Part shown: piece after piece, positions 1-12,039 of the stretch
Layout: each line of letters starts with the position of its first letter
Position numbering within the stretch: the first letter of the stretch is position 1
From: Panulirus ornatus
Lineage: Eukaryota; Arthropoda; Malacostraca; Decapoda; Palinuridae
Length of the DNA: 64,000 bases
Direction: 5' to 3'
Assembly (NCBI RefSeq): GCF_036320965.1
Contig: NC_092225.1
Coordinates: forward strand, 78,593,613 to 78,657,612
The notes under the pieces: generated by a model
Told to the model about the DNA's origin: nothing
The model's database searches: none
Seen by the model: the letters and a program-made list of their open reading frames with translations, nothing else
Made by a program: the position numbers and the translations under genes

Positions 1-760
1 TCGATTTTTAAATAGGAAGACGTCATCTTTATGGAGTCTTGGACTGGCTAGGTTGGGGGGAGGATTCTCCAGCACACATGTTCGTTGTTCTGGTTGATGG
101 CATCTGTGTTCGAGCAGAATAAGCGATGATTGGTAGTCGCTGATGACGTCCTCGTCAGTCGTTTAGTGTTACTGGTCGCCTCGGCGGTGATGTCAGAATC
201 ACTCGAGGAAGAGATTGGTCGTCATTGTGATGACGTCGAGATCACCGGGAAGCGATTGGTCGCCTCAGTGATGACGTTCTAGACGGGAAGCCAGAGACAT
301 GATGATGAAAGATTTGACCCAGGGAAACAGTAGTGGGATCCACCAGCCATGGGGATAGGATAGGAAGGGAGTGTAAGAAATCGTCGTGATGGTGTATATT
401 CTTACTCATCATTCACTCTCACACCTATTTTTTTAAAGGCCTTTTTTAAAGAATATTGGCTAAGGGTTCTTTTAGAGGTTTAATGAGACACGGAAGCCAT
501 TTAGCTTTGAGGCTGTGAGACCCATGTCAATTATACATTGAGAAACGTCATGTTAACTGACCAACCCCTGGGGCGCGTAGTGTGAGGGGGCGCCCCCCGG
601 GTTACGGTGGGCCAGACCCTTATTAAGGCCCAGGATCATCACCCCCGCCCGTCATCACAGTGAAGGCTTCCTACCGTCATCTTCACGGGGATTGGGACTT
701 TGAAGGGCGCGGTTCCTCTCTCCACACATCTGATATATCAACAGGTGCATCCTATTGTGA
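1..760. other. Intergenic, no gene seen
   Basis: No ORF, known repeat or RNA gene is recognisable. The palindrome-like motif GACGTC (CRE-like) recurs near 20, 145 and 235, with a variant GACGTT near 268. The last three lie in a loosely repeated ~60-bp context reading like TGGTCG..TGATGACGTC, so this looks like a very degenerate tandem repeat rather than a regulatory cluster. Confidence 0.5.
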
Positions 761-1009
761 GACGAGACCAGGTTAAAACAGCTCCTCTGTTCTGCCTTCG
801 AGACCCGAGGTATATCCCATGACGCGACCATTACCTGCCTGCGGTATGGCTAGTGACAAGAGACATGGCTCTCCTCCCTTTGAGGGGGGAAGGCAAATTA
901 GATGCCGAGAGGGAGAGGCGTCCGCGGCCCGCGTCACACCTTCACAGGCCGTCACCGTGATGGGCAGCTGTGGTGACATTCAGGAAACGGATGCTAATAA
1001 TGAACCGTG

Positions 1010-1010
<1 letters not shown>

Positions 1011-1059
<49 letters not shown>
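1011..1059. repeat. (AC)n microsatellite
   Basis: About 24 uninterrupted AC dinucleotides. The poly-His/Thr open frames across it are artefacts of the repeat. Confidence 0.97.
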
Positions 1060-1061
<2 letters not shown>

Positions 1062-1144
1062 ACGTTCCTCTGTCTGCCACACTCACCTCGCTCCCACCTC
1101 TCGAACACCCTCTCACGTCCTCACCACAAACGGGGATGTTCCTG

Positions 1145-1575
1145 AAGCGCTTAAGGAGCACGACGGTACGATCCTTGAGCACGATGGTACGATCCTTGAG
1201 CACGACGGTACGATCCTTGAACACGAAGGTACGATCGTTGAGCACGACGGTACGATCCTTAAACACGACGGTACGATCCTTGAGCACGACGGTACGATCC
1301 TTGAGCACGACGGTACGATCCTTGAACACGAAGGTACGATCGTTGAGCACGACGGTACGATCCTTAAACACGACGGTACGATCCTTGAGCACGACGGTAC
1401 GATCCTTGAGCACGACGGTACGATCCTTAAACACGACGGTACGATCCTTGAGCACGACGGTACGATCCTTGAAGACGACGGTACGATCCTTGAACACGAC
1501 GTTACGACCCCTGAACACGACAGTGCGACTTTCAAACACGACGGTACGACCCTTGGGTACGACAGCTTGCTCATG
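1145..1575 (+). repeat. 21-bp minisatellite, foldback-family locus 1 (forward arm)
   Basis: About 19-20 tandem units of 21 bp with invariant core CGACGGTACGAYC followed by CTTGAGCA or CTTRAACA. The array ends at 1540-1600 in a sequence resembling the left side of the family centre (ACCCTTGGGTACGACAGCTTG; compare ACCCTTGGATATGATGCTTT at 49865). Variant units (AACACGAAGG followed by TACGATCGTTG) recur together at 1219 and 1324, so a block of five units was duplicated. Because 21 is 7 codons, heptad open frames of up to 213 codons exist on both strands, and I do not consider them genes. Confidence 0.93.
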
Positions 1576-1766
1576 GGTCGTCCTCTGTGCCTGAGGACCA
1601 ACGATGATTAAACACAGACGGCCCTGATGATCATGGATAACAAGAACATGATGATTACAGTCACCAAAAAAATATGATCATAAACCTGCGATAGTGACTG
1701 GATAAAAAGCTCTTTTACATACATACTTCACCCCCCGTCTCGTCCCTCCTCCATCCCTCACTCCCA

Positions 1767-2058
1767 CAAACTGGCAGACTGGTGTGTCAGTGTGTAAACT
1801 GGCAGACTGGTGTGTCAGTGTGTAGACTGGCAGACTGGTGTGTCAGTGTGTAGACTGGCAGACTGGTGTGTCAGTGTGTAAACTGGCAGACTGGTGTGTC
1901 GGTGTGTAAACTGGCAGACTGGTGTGTCAGTGTGTAAACTGGCAGACTGGTGTGTCAGTGTGTAGACTGGCAGACTGGTGTGTCAGTGTGTAAACTGGCA
2001 GACTGGTGTGTCGGTGTGTAAACTGGCAGACTGGTGTGTCAGTGTGTAAACTGGTGTG
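1767..2058. repeat. 28-bp minisatellite
   Basis: About 10-11 tandem copies containing AAACTGGCAGACTGG followed by TGTGTCAGTGTGT. Sites alternate TAAACTGG/TAGACTGG and TCAGTG/TCGGTG between copies. No coding signal. Confidence 0.95.
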
Positions 2059-2638
2059 TGAGAACGCTTCAGCGGTGGCGTCGATGTGTCCAGGTATGGG
2101 TGGAGTGTACACGAGAACCAGCGAGTCCGTGTGAACTTGTGGATCCTGGTGTGTGTGCGCGTCCTGACGCTTGCCTCCTCCTCCACCGCGTAAATAACAG
2201 CAAGGCCGGGGTCCGGGCCCTGTGTACTGTGGTAAACATCCGCTCCCTCCCTCCAGCTGGCGCGAGATTGCCCCTAATCTCTCATCCTCTTGCGCTTTTG
2301 TCATCGGTGCGCAAGCGTGTTTGTGCCTTTGTGCGTTGGGATGTTATTACCATTTTTTTTTTTTGGCTTTTACATGTTGGAGGCTGCAGTTGCGGGGCAA
2401 AAGTCCACACTCACGGCTGGGCCATATTTGAAATATAATGAGGCTAATGAAAAGGACAAAGAAGGAACGAGGAGGAGTAGTTACGAGTTTTTGGCGGACA
2501 TGAAGAACCTGTCTTTCAAAATGTGCCAGATCATGATGGTGGTCGGGAGAGACACGAAACGGCCCACCAGTTGTTCTTTTTCTGTCAGCCGAGATGGCAC
2601 AAGCCAAACCATGCCCTAATTCAGGCAGTCTCATTAAC

Positions 2639-2661
2639 CATATATATATATATATATATAT
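2639..2661. repeat. (AT)n microsatellite at the 5' edge of a SINE copy
   Basis: Short TA tract immediately before the SINE-like element. TA also follows its 3' end at 2900-2919, so a TA-rich target-site duplication or insertion into an AT tract is possible. Confidence 0.85.
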
Positions 2662-2663
2662 TA

Positions 2664-2900
2664 TCCCTGGGGATAGTGGAGAAAGAATACTTCCCACGTA
2701 ATCCCTGCGTGTCGTAAAAGGCGACTAAAAGGGGAGGGAGTGGGGGGACTGGAAATCCTCCCCTCCAATTTTTACTTTTCTAAAAGAGGAAACAGGGAAG
2801 GGGCAAAGTGAGGATTTTCTCTTTAAGGCTCAGTCCTCTGTTCTTAGCGCTACCTCGCTAACGCGGGAAATGGCAAATATGTATGAAAAAAAAGAAAAAA
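2664..2900 (+). mobile_element. SINE-like retroposon copy A (near full length)
   Basis: About 235 bp beginning CCCTGGGGATAGTGGAGAAA. It continues through a potential hairpin (GTCG-TAAAAGG-CGAC at ~2711-2727), a G-rich stretch, AAATCCTCCCCTCC, AAGGCTCAGTCCTCTGTTC, then GCGCTACCTCGCTAACGCGG and an A-rich tail. A second near full-length copy lies at 61469-61690, and truncated minus-strand copies at 23487 and 26779. The last ~45 bp match the 3' end of the retrotransposon at 34680-34748. I see no convincing pol III A/B boxes, so tRNA or 5S origin is not established. The class call rests on length, A-rich tail, 5' truncations and the shared LINE tail. Confidence 0.8.
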
Positions 2901-2919
2901 TATATATATGTATATATTA

Positions 2920-3281
2920 TGAACCACCTCTTTATGGGGGATGTTGTATACCTCAAGGTGGCCCAGAAGTCTCATCCAATGGTCTTAATTCTTGGCATGG
3001 CTTCTCCTGCGTCTCGTCTTGTGGCTGGCGTACACTCGAGTGTGAACGCTCTCTCAGAGTTAGCGGTTGACAACACCACATCCCTCGTTGCCTTACGCTC
3101 TCTCCATCTGTTCCTTATGGTTTGCTCCTTATGGCTGTATAGAACAGTTTGTTGTTGTTTTGTTTTTTTCCTTTTGCCTCGTCCAGTGTTCGTCTTGTCT
3201 TTGATTTTGTCCTTACTCTCACTGTCTTTTTTTTTCTCTTGACTCGGTTTAACCTTTTCAACTCTGCCTGGCTGCTGTTCC

Positions 3282-3284
<3 letters not shown>
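2920..3284. other. Unique sequence, no gene seen
   Basis: No ORF with recognisable content. T-rich stretches precede the next AT microsatellite. Confidence 0.4.
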
Positions 3285-3353
<69 letters not shown>

Positions 3354-3414
3354 TCACAGAACGTCTGTACTAACTCTCTCCTTTTGACATCATTTGTTGA
3401 GTCCCGTCTCGTGT

Positions 3415-3446
<32 letters not shown>

Positions 3447-3532
3447 TATCACTTCCACCCTTCTCCTGCCTGCCTCCCTCCCTCGTACGTCACACACCAC
3501 CGTGTAACATTCCATCACACTCATCGAAAGAT

Positions 3533-3631
<99 letters not shown>
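3285..3631. repeat. (AT)n, (CTC)n, (AT)n and poly-T cluster
   Basis: TA tract at 3285-3351, a short CTC run near 3421-3443, a second TA tract at 3534-3603, then 28 consecutive T (3604-3631). Read on the minus strand, the last block is poly-A followed by TA, the arrangement also seen at retroposon tails here. The adjoining sequence does not match the SINE or LINE. Confidence 0.92.
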
Positions 3632-3639
3632 CTGCCTCG

Positions 3640-4140
3640 TATTCCTAAGCATTTTTTTCTGCAGTATAAACTCTACTTCACGCTTGTGTTCTTTCCTTTC
3701 TGTGTTCCTTTTTTTCTCGCTACCCACGTAGCTAAGGTCAGTAGTGTGAGGGGTCTCCCGATTTCTGAGTGGGACAGACACTGGAAGGTTTTACCTGAAC
3801 CAGTTCTCACATGAGTTGTTTTCATAACACTTTCTTCGTTTGATATCTGGACACTCGTGTCTGTAGCCACTTTGCTGTAGTCTGAATCCCACGTTATTGG
3901 AACTTTTATCGAGTCACGTTTGTCCAGCTGCCTCCCGCACCATCCTTTTCGTGCCTTCCTAACCAAGTATTTGATCTGGTTCATCATACGTGTTCGGGGA
4001 TCTGTATTTAGCAGTGTTCCTCCTGTTGCTTGCTGTCTCAAGCGACCGTCATCCACCACTGCTGACTGAGACGTTTGCTTATCCCGGAGCAGCAGAGACG
4101 CACGCCCTCATCCTCTCTCCTCTTTTCGTACGTTGGTATT
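3640..4140. other. Unique sequence, no gene seen
   Basis: A minus-strand open frame of 128 codons (3673-4059) is present but matches nothing I know and has no clear start context. I do not call it. Confidence 0.35.
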
Positions 4141-4142
4141 GT

Positions 4143-4380
4143 GTCATTAGTTGATAGTGTGTGTCATTCGTTGGTAGTGCGTGTCGTTCGTTGGTGGTGT
4201 GTGTCATTCGTTGGTGGCGCGTATCATTCGTTGGTGCTGTGTGTCATTCCTTGGTGGTGTGTGTCATTCGTTGGTGTTGTGTGTCATTCGTCAATAGTGC
4301 GTGTCATTCGTTGATAGTGCGTGTCATTCGTTGGTATTGCGTGTCATTCGTTGGTAGCGTCATCGTTAGTGTTTTGTGTC
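4143..4380. repeat. 18-bp minisatellite
   Basis: About 13 units of TGTCATTCGTTGGTGGTG and variants, diverging at both ends. Confidence 0.9.
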
Positions 4381-4529
4381 ATTTGTAAGTACCTAATATC
4401 AGTGGACCTTCCATCCCTGATAAGCTTTATATCTTAAGAATTCCTAAAACTTGTGGCTTAATGTGTGGTGTGGGAGTCGCGTCCTCCAGTTCCTGACCGG
4501 TTACTGGTATCCGCCTGTACTTGTACCTG

Positions 4530-4645
4530 TATATACCAGTTGCTGTCTCTTGGTATATACCAGTTGGTGTCTCTTGGTATATACCAGTTGCTGTCTCTTG
4601 GTATATACCAGTTGTCGTCTCTTGGTATATACCAGTTGGTGTCTC
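4530..4645. repeat. 24-bp minisatellite with internal palindrome
   Basis: About 5 units. Each carries the perfect palindrome GGTATATACC followed by AGTTGCTGTCTCTT. Confidence 0.92.
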
Positions 4646-4649
4646 TTCT

Positions 4650-5390
4650 TCCTCTCCCGCGAGTCCATCTTCCCCTTTCCTTCCTGTTCTTGACTGTTAT
4701 ATGCTTTTGGGTTACTCTGTGTTTTCTCATTTGTAATTTTGAATGTTTTTGTTGTTGTTGTTGGTGTTCTTGTTGTTGTTTATTTGTTCTAGCACTAACA
4801 TTTTTCCCCCATCAACACCATATTAGATTATCCGTGATGTATCACATTGCTTCACCGACGTTCTGTGGTGGCCAGGTTGTCGTGGTGTTCTGTATACAAA
4901 GCATTGGCTCCAGCTGGGATGGTTGTGGCTCTCTTAGCTACGTTAAGGACCCGGCTGTTCTGACTGACATCAGTATCAAAGAAAAGAATGCAATGGATAC
5001 AATAGAATTACTTGAATTCTCTTCTACCTGCTGCGATTACATTACATACTATATTTAGGCTGTGGGATTACATTTCTGAGGTGGGTTTATGACCTCATGT
5101 TTTTATCTTACACGTAAAACACAGCACCACTCCAAGAAACACAGACTTACTTCACCACCAACGTAACCTGACATCTTATTTTTCTTGAGTGACCCCTACA
5201 GGTGGAATAGAAAACGAGTCCCTTGATGTCAAGGGTGAGGTTAGCATCACAGCGACACGATGGTATAAAAGATTGATTTAAGTGTTTCTTCTCTGTCTGT
5301 ATCATACTTTAGTGTTGAACGTGTCTTCTACAACCAGCCTCTGAGACCTGGTTATATGTTATTATCTCTGTTGTATCTGGGATGATAAAA
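4650..5390. other. Unique sequence, no gene seen
   Basis: Contains a TTG-rich run near 4750-4785. No supported gene. Confidence 0.4.
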
Positions 5391-5391
5391 A

Positions 5392-5618
<227 letters not shown>

Positions 5619-5704
5619 GTTATTATATAGAATACAGTTTGCTTCAGTACACAGAGAAGAGTCATAGCGGCGATGGCAGGGTGAAAGAGTATATAGGCAA
5701 GGGC

Positions 5705-5860
5705 TTTGAGGGTAGTCTGGGCTCAGCACGGGCTGTGAGGTAGTCTGAGCTCAGCACGGGCTGTGACGGTAGTCTGGGCTCAGCACGGGCTGTGAGGGTA
5801 GTCTGGGCTCAGCACGGGCTGTGAGGGTAGTCTGGGCTCAGCACGGGCTGTGAGGGTAGA
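5705..5860. repeat. 29-bp minisatellite
   Basis: About 5 units of GGTAGTCTGGGCTCAGCACG plus GGCTGTGAG. Confidence 0.93.
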
Positions 5861-5931
5861 AGACCCCAAAAAACATTAACCTGGTTAGTGACACACGGGC
5901 CCAGGACCCCAGAGGACCCTCGTCACGTTGA

Positions 5932-6033
<102 letters not shown>

Positions 6034-6089
6034 CAGCCTGCTTACATCTACTGTTCTTCTTCCGTTATTGTGAATGAAGAAAACGTATA

Positions 6090-6227
6090 TAATGATAGTA
6101 ATAATGCTAATAATAATGATAATTATATTAATAATAATAGTAATGTATACTACTACTGTTAATAATAATGATAATAATAATGATAATAATGATGATAATG
6201 ATAATAATAATGATAATAATAATAATG

Positions 6228-6276
<49 letters not shown>

Positions 6277-6336
6277 TGATAATAATGATATTGATAGTAA
6301 TAGTAATGTATTCTACTACTATTAATAATAATAATA

Positions 6337-6373
<37 letters not shown>

Positions 6374-6420
6374 TGATAATAATAATAATAATAATAATGA
6401 TGATGGTAATAATTATAATA

Positions 6421-6466
<46 letters not shown>

Positions 6467-6530
6467 TAATAATGATGATAATAATGTTTACTTCTGCTGT
6501 TAATGATGATAATAATAATGATAATAATCT
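6090..6530. repeat. (AAT)n-rich region, ~170-bp higher-order repeat
   Basis: AAT/GAT triplets with a recurring non-triplet marker. TAATGTATACTACTACTGTT near 6141 recurs as AATGTATTCTACTACTATT near 6305 and TAATGTTTACTTCTGCTGTT near 6483. This implies about 2.5 copies of a 160-180 bp higher-order unit. The polarity is opposite to the TTA block at 5932-6031. Confidence 0.85.
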
Positions 6531-6713
6531 CAGTGTGAGGTTGAAGAAGCAGCGGGAGAAAACGTGTTGGTGCTGGTGTGTCCAAATGTCACCTTGGTAC
6601 CGGAAGTGGCCATTTACCAAAGGTCATGTGTTCGCCTGCGATGATGATGATGCTGGGGGGGGGGATGTGTCGCACATATGTAGTCACATGTGTTCGTTTG
6701 GCGTGTTACAACG

Positions 6714-6775
<62 letters not shown>
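6714..6775. repeat. (AC)n microsatellite
   Basis: About 30 uninterrupted AC units. Confidence 0.97.
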
Positions 6776-6777
<2 letters not shown>

Positions 6778-6779
6778 GA

Positions 6780-7320
6780 TGAGGATAGGTCACATCTTAC
6801 TCAGGCGTCAACATGACTATCATGTAGCTGGGCTCTAACCTGACTGAATCTATGTGTGCGAGAGACTTGGGACTCGACATTGTCCCACCAGAGTCCCACA
6901 GTAACTAGAGAACATAACGTGATATTAAGCTCTGTAACTTGTTAAATAGAAAAAGCTGCGAAGAAGTACACGTATATATATATGGTATAAGCTTTGTTGG
7001 CTGACTGGCATGAACTGAATTACGAAATACCACATGAGGGTCAGCATACAGACGGATGGAAAGGTTGTGTGATAGTCGAGAGGGTATGGTGAGTGATGGG
7101 ACCCCACGAGTGTAGTGGTATCACTCCTCCTCCTCCTCCTCTTCCTCCTCCTGTAGAGATAGATGGTGAACACACAGCTTGCTGAGGTGTAAGTCCTGCA
7201 CGTGAATGGTGGTGCTGGGGGTCTGTTTACAGCGTGACTGGCATTCAGACACTCGGTTGGCCTGAACTACACAACGAATTTTGTAAGATGTTGTGAACAC
7301 CTCTGTCTGAACTCGGGGCT
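6780..7320. other. Unique sequence, no gene seen
   Basis: A short CCT-repeat is present near 7126-7152. Nothing else is recognisable. Confidence 0.4.
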
Positions 7321-7321
7321 T

Positions 7322-7625
7322 AAGTCGTCAGTGTGAAGGGGTTATGTTGCCACTGTGAAGGGGTTATGTCGTCAGTGTGAAGGGGTTAAGTCGTCAGTGT
7401 GAAGGAGTTAAGTCATCAGTGTGAAGGGGTTAAGTCGTCACCGTGAAGGGGTTAAGTCGTCACCGTGAAGGGGTTAAGTCGTCACCGTGAAGGGGTTAAG
7501 TCGTCACCGTGAAGGGGTTAAGTCATCAGTGTGAAGGGGTTAAGTCATCAGTGTGAAGGGGTTAAGTCGTCACCGTGAAGGGGTTAAGTCGTCACCGTGA
7601 AGGGGTTAAGTCGTATCAGTGAAAG
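7322..7625. repeat. 22-bp minisatellite
   Basis: About 13-14 units of GTGAAGGGGTTAAGTCGTCA with CC or GT completing the unit. Two sub-families (CACC and CAGT) occur in blocks, suggesting local homogenisation. Confidence 0.94.
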
Positions 7626-7824
7626 GGTTCAGTCGTCGTCGTACTGAAGGGTTTAGATCTCTGTGTCACGGGTTCGTGCCGTACTGCAGGAGGGTCGTAC
7701 AACTGAGGGAAGGCAGGACGGAGTGTACCGTGTTCCACCATCACAGGAATCACTCCATACTACTACTACCACCGTGCCATTAGACGCACCAATGAACCAC
7801 TCGAGTATAGGGATGGAATTAGCG

Positions 7825-7827
<3 letters not shown>

Positions 7828-7899
<72 letters not shown>
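7828..7899. repeat. (AT)n microsatellite
   Basis: About 36 TA units. Confidence 0.97.
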
Positions 7900-7902
<3 letters not shown>

Positions 7903-7994
7903 CGTATGTGATCACCAAGGACACGGATATTGTTGAAAAGAAAAAGAGGATCACAGAAACTGGGCTAATATGACAAAGCTGATTCGCAAGAACC

Positions 7995-8130
7995 ACACAG
8001 TTGAGTCTCAAGACCCACAGCTGAGTCTAAAGAACTACAACTGAGTCTCAAGAGCCACAGCTGGAGTCTCAGGAGCCCGTAGCTGAGACGCAGAACTCGC
8101 AGCAGCAGATCCTCAGGACCCGTAGCTCAC
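7995..8130. repeat. Degenerate ~27-bp repeat
   Basis: About 5 diverged units with the pattern CACAGCTGAGTCTCAAGA(G/C)C. Confidence 0.7.
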
Positions 8131-8173
8131 ATCCCACAGCACCATAGTTGGTTCTCATCGCCATGCATTGTAT

Positions 8174-8174
<1 letters not shown>

Positions 8175-8206
<32 letters not shown>
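8175..8206. repeat. (GT)n microsatellite
   Basis: About 15 GT units. Confidence 0.95.
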
Positions 8207-8207
<1 letters not shown>

Positions 8208-8399
8208 GGAGACTGTCTCCTCCTCCTGCACCACCAGCTGGCCACCACACACAACAGTAACCTCGCCACCTCCCTTAATACTCCCACCTACTTACAGCCG
8301 AGGCCTCAAAATGAATTCCTGCTGATTACCGCTAAAGCTTGCAAAACAAAGCTGATTTTTCCCGCCGGCCAATTATCGGCGACAGTTTTAAAGCTTCGC

Positions 8400-8400
<1 letters not shown>

Positions 8401-8463
<63 letters not shown>
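8401..8463. repeat. (GT)n microsatellite
   Basis: About 31 GT units. Confidence 0.97.
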
Positions 8464-8464
<1 letters not shown>

Positions 8465-8741
8465 CCTACTCGACTCGCCCCGACACGATACATGCAGAGT
8501 GGGACCTACGTAGCACTGGTGGGTACTGGATGAAAAGGGTGGGTGATATTGATTATGGGGGGGAAGGGTAATGCTTCCTCATGAGTGGAGGACACCTGGG
8601 GTAGCCACAACCCCCCATGACAGAAGAACGCCGTGGTATTACCTGACTCGTGAGAGTATAGCATTATTATTGTAAACATCCTCATGACAGGAGGTCACGG
8701 AAGCATTCACTCCCCCATGAGAGGATAGCACAGTTATCACC

Positions 8742-9215
8742 ATCCCCATGTGAAGATGGCACATTCTTATCACCATCCCTATGTGAAGATGGCACATTCT
8801 TATCCCTATCCCTGTGTGAAGATGGCACATTCTTATCCCTATCCCTGTGTGAAGATGGCACATTCTTATCACCATCCCTATGTGAAGATGGCACATTCTT
8901 ATCCCTATCCCTGTGTGAAGATGGCACTTTCTTATCACCATCCCTATGTGAAGATGGCACATTCTTATCCCTATCCCTGTGTGAAGATGGCACATTCTTA
9001 TCACCATCCCTATGTGAAGATGGCACATTCTTATCCCTATCCCTGTGTGAAGATGGCACATTCTTATCCCTATCCCTGTGTGAAGATAGCACATTCTTAT
9101 CCCTATCCCTGTGTGAAGATGGCACATTCTTATCCCTATCCCTGTGTGAAGATAGCACATTCTTATCCCTATCCCTGTGTGAAGATGGCACATTCTTATC
9201 ACCATCCCCATGTGA
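8742..9215. repeat. 33-bp minisatellite with two alternating sub-types
   Basis: About 14 units of TGTGAAGATGGCACATTCTT followed by either ATCCCTATCCCTG or ATCACCATCCCTA. The 33-bp period keeps three frames open on each strand (up to 229 codons). I take these as repeat translation, with no homology to any protein I know. Confidence 0.94.
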
Positions 9216-9249
9216 GGTCCACACACTCGTACCACATTCCTCATGAAAG

Positions 9250-9895
9250 CTAACCACCTCCCCATGAGATAGTCCAAACCTTACCATGAACAACCTCATA
9301 AATGAGGAACACCCCGAGATATGTGAGCTCCTCCCTCCTCCCTTCCTCCCCTTCCTTCCTTCCCTTCTCATCTTTCCTCACAAGCCTGACACTGATCTCC
9401 AGTCAGAGAAACAGATTCTAATTTATACCCCAAAACCTCTCCCTTTTCAAGAAACCTCACCGAGACGAGCCTCACCTTTTGAGCCCTGCGTTACCACGAT
9501 CCTCGAGCCATTGTCAACCGTGTTACCTTCTCTACCCTCAGTGCATGACGATCCTTGGATCTGTATCAGACGACAGATACATACATGTCCGTCTGGCGTG
9601 TCACAAGTGTTGTCGTAGACGGACTGTCTCAATTGGTCGGTCGGTGAGGCTGCTGGTGAGGGAGAGGAGGTTGATTTGCTGATACTTGATCGCCGTTTCC
9701 CCTCGAGGTAGCGCCAGGAAACAGACCTGGTGGTGTGTAAGTACAGGTTTTTTTCTTCTTCATATTTTAACACATGAGGAGTCTGTCGCTACATGTATGC
9801 TTAGTGTAGTAGGATGAGGTTGGAAGACGTTCCACGCTCCTCAAAGTCTCCTCCAGACCCGGCAGTGAGCACTACGCGCCGTTGGCCTATGCATC
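9250..9895. other. Unique sequence, no gene seen
   Basis: No supported gene. A short TCC-rich run lies near 9331-9365. Confidence 0.4.
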
Positions 9896-9899
9896 CAAG

Positions 9900-9948
<49 letters not shown>
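9900..9948. repeat. (CT)n microsatellite
   Basis: About 24 CT units. Confidence 0.97.
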
Positions 9949-9949
<1 letters not shown>

Positions 9950-10084
9950 ATAAGTAGCAAATTGGAGGACATCAGGCACGTGCGCCCCAGCTTCCCCTCC
10001 CCCGGAGCGAGCAGTAGGTGGGTGAGGTGTTGGTCGTGAGGGACAACACATTATTATGATGGTTGTGTAACCTGGCCGTAAACC

Positions 10085-10585
10085 CTGGGCTGAAGACCTT
10101 AAGCACGACACAACGACCTGAGGCCCTTCAGCACGACGGTACGACCCTTGAGCACGACGGTACGATCCTTGATCACAACGGTACGACCCTTGAGCACGAC
10201 GGTACGACCCTTGAGCACGACGGTACGACCCTTGAGCACGACGGTACGACCCATGAGCACGACGGTACGACCCATGAGCACGACGGTACGACCCTTGAGC
10301 ACGACGGTACGCCCCATGAGCACGACGGTACGACCCTTGAGCACGACGGTACGATCCTTGATCACAACGGTACGACCCTTGAGCACGACGGTACGACCCT
10401 TGAGCACGACGGTACGCCCCATGAGCACGACGGTACGACCCTTGAGCACGACGGTACGACCCTTCAGCAGAGCAATACGGTCAGTCTTCACAGCGGTGCT
10501 ACTCCTCCTCCTTAATCACATGGTTATGTACGGCCCGCCCGTGGCGATAATGACCTGGCCTTTGACCTGATTCAAAGGTCCCATT
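10085..10585 (+). repeat. 21-bp array plus palindromic centre, foldback-family locus 2
   Basis: About 16-17 forward 21-bp units (core GAGCACGACGGTACGACCC) run from ~10126 to 10470. A ~70-bp transition follows, then the family centre at ~10547-10580 (GACCTGGCCTTTGACCTGAT, TCAAAGG). The reverse arm is absent and TA repeats begin at 10586. A block of about 10 units is duplicated inside the array: the marker GATCCTTGATCACAACGG occurs at 10161 and 10351. Confidence 0.9.
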
Positions 10586-10636
10586 ATATATATATATTAT
10601 TATGGGAACACCGTCATGCCATGTGCTGTACCAGAA

Positions 10637-10640
<4 letters not shown>

Positions 10641-10727
<87 letters not shown>

Positions 10728-10728
10728 T
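10641..10728. repeat. (CT)n then (CA)n compound microsatellite
   Basis: About 34 CT units pass directly into 9 CA units. Confidence 0.97.
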
Positions 10729-10729
10729 A

Positions 10730-11745
10730 CTGAAGGAGGGTTGTAAGGGTGTTGCATGGAACACCTTGTGTTGCCTGCAGTGTAGTAGTGTGGTTACTGA
10801 GGATGAAACCAGAGTGAGCGGAAGTATTGTATGTGTGGGGGGAAACTGTGGAAACATCTGTATCAAGTTCGATGGCTAAGGGTGGAATTTTCGTAACCGG
10901 GTTGAGTTCCGGGGGGGAAAATCTATTCTCCAGGGGCTTAATAACTCCGGCCAGAATCCAAACTGGAAATATGGATATTTCGGGAAATACGAATACAACT
11001 GGAAAGATGAACAAAGACATCTCATGCCAATATTCAGTTTCGTAGATGATGGAAAGCAAGTGTGTAAGGCTTCACAATTACCTGATTCAGGACTGTCAAG
11101 TTACGACCAAGGGTAAGTTTGCATAAGAACCTGACTTAGAGCCATCAAGTTACAACCACGGTTTTTAAGTCGGAGGTTAGTGTGAGGTTCTCCTGACGAC
11201 GGGCAGAGCGATGTCTGAGTGCCTGTCGTGGGACGAGGGCGACGCCATAAACCACAGCGGATCTGCCCTTCCTCCTGCAGCATTGTGAACTGACTTAAAA
11301 AGAGAGAGAGAAGCTTGTGGCAGGAGTAATTTGAGGTGTGTGTGTGTGTGTGTGTTAGGTGATACAGGGGTCTGGCGGGTTGCCATAAGGGGCTATCACC
11401 ACCAACCACTGCTACCACAACCGCCGCCACCACCCGCCAGTGTCATCCACCGGGTCCTGGTTGCTACGCTGTGTTTCTTTCCTCCTCCTCCTCCTCCTCC
11501 TCCTCCTTCTTCCCGTAATTCATGGTATCATTAATCCTTTCTCTCGTAAGTACATGTCGACACTTAGGTCCTTCTTATTACACTTTATATCTTTCCATTT
11601 TTTGTAGTGCCTTCTTTTATCTTCACTATACCTTCCCTTCTCTTCACTATACCTTCCCACCTGTTCACTCTGTTACCCGCTCCATTCGTATCTGTTACTT
11701 CTCTCCCTCCTCTCTCCATCTCTCCTCCCCGGCGGCTCGTCTCCC
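10730..11745. other. Unique sequence with short microsatellites
   Basis: A short (GT)n at 11335-11356 and a (CTC)n at 11479-11507 are present. A near-duplicate phrase, TCAAGTTACGACCAAGG and TCAAGTTACAACCACGG, occurs at ~11096 and ~11147. No gene is supported. Confidence 0.5.

Positions 11746-11750
<5 letters not shown>

Positions 11751-11821
<71 letters not shown>
11751..11821. repeat. (CT)n microsatellite
   Basis: About 35 CT units, preceded by a CT-rich flank. A shorter interrupted CT run and a C14 tract lie at 11960-12035. Confidence 0.96.
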
Positions 11822-11826
<5 letters not shown>

Positions 11827-12039
11827 CAACGTGTTCGTCTCCCCCGTGGCCGTCCGTCCTCGTCACCATCCCCCGGGCAAGGAGGTTAATTAAGGCTATC
11901 CACATCCCCGTCATTACCATCACAGCCATTATCCCAGCTCACCTCACACGCACACCTCCCCCTCCCTCCCTCCCTCTCTCTCTCTCTCTCCCTGTCGCTC
12001 TCTCGCTCTCCCCGCTCCCCCCCCCCCCCCCCCTCACGG

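Noticed and set aside
3285..3351. TATA-box-like promoters in the AT tracts
   Set aside because: The tracts are long pure dinucleotide repeats found throughout the window with no gene downstream.
8742..9215. Possible zinc-finger-like gene, because of regular Cys/His spacing in frame (MCHLHTGIGIR)
   Set aside because: The spacing does not fit C2H2 fingers, all six frames are open, and the pattern derives from a 33-bp repeat.
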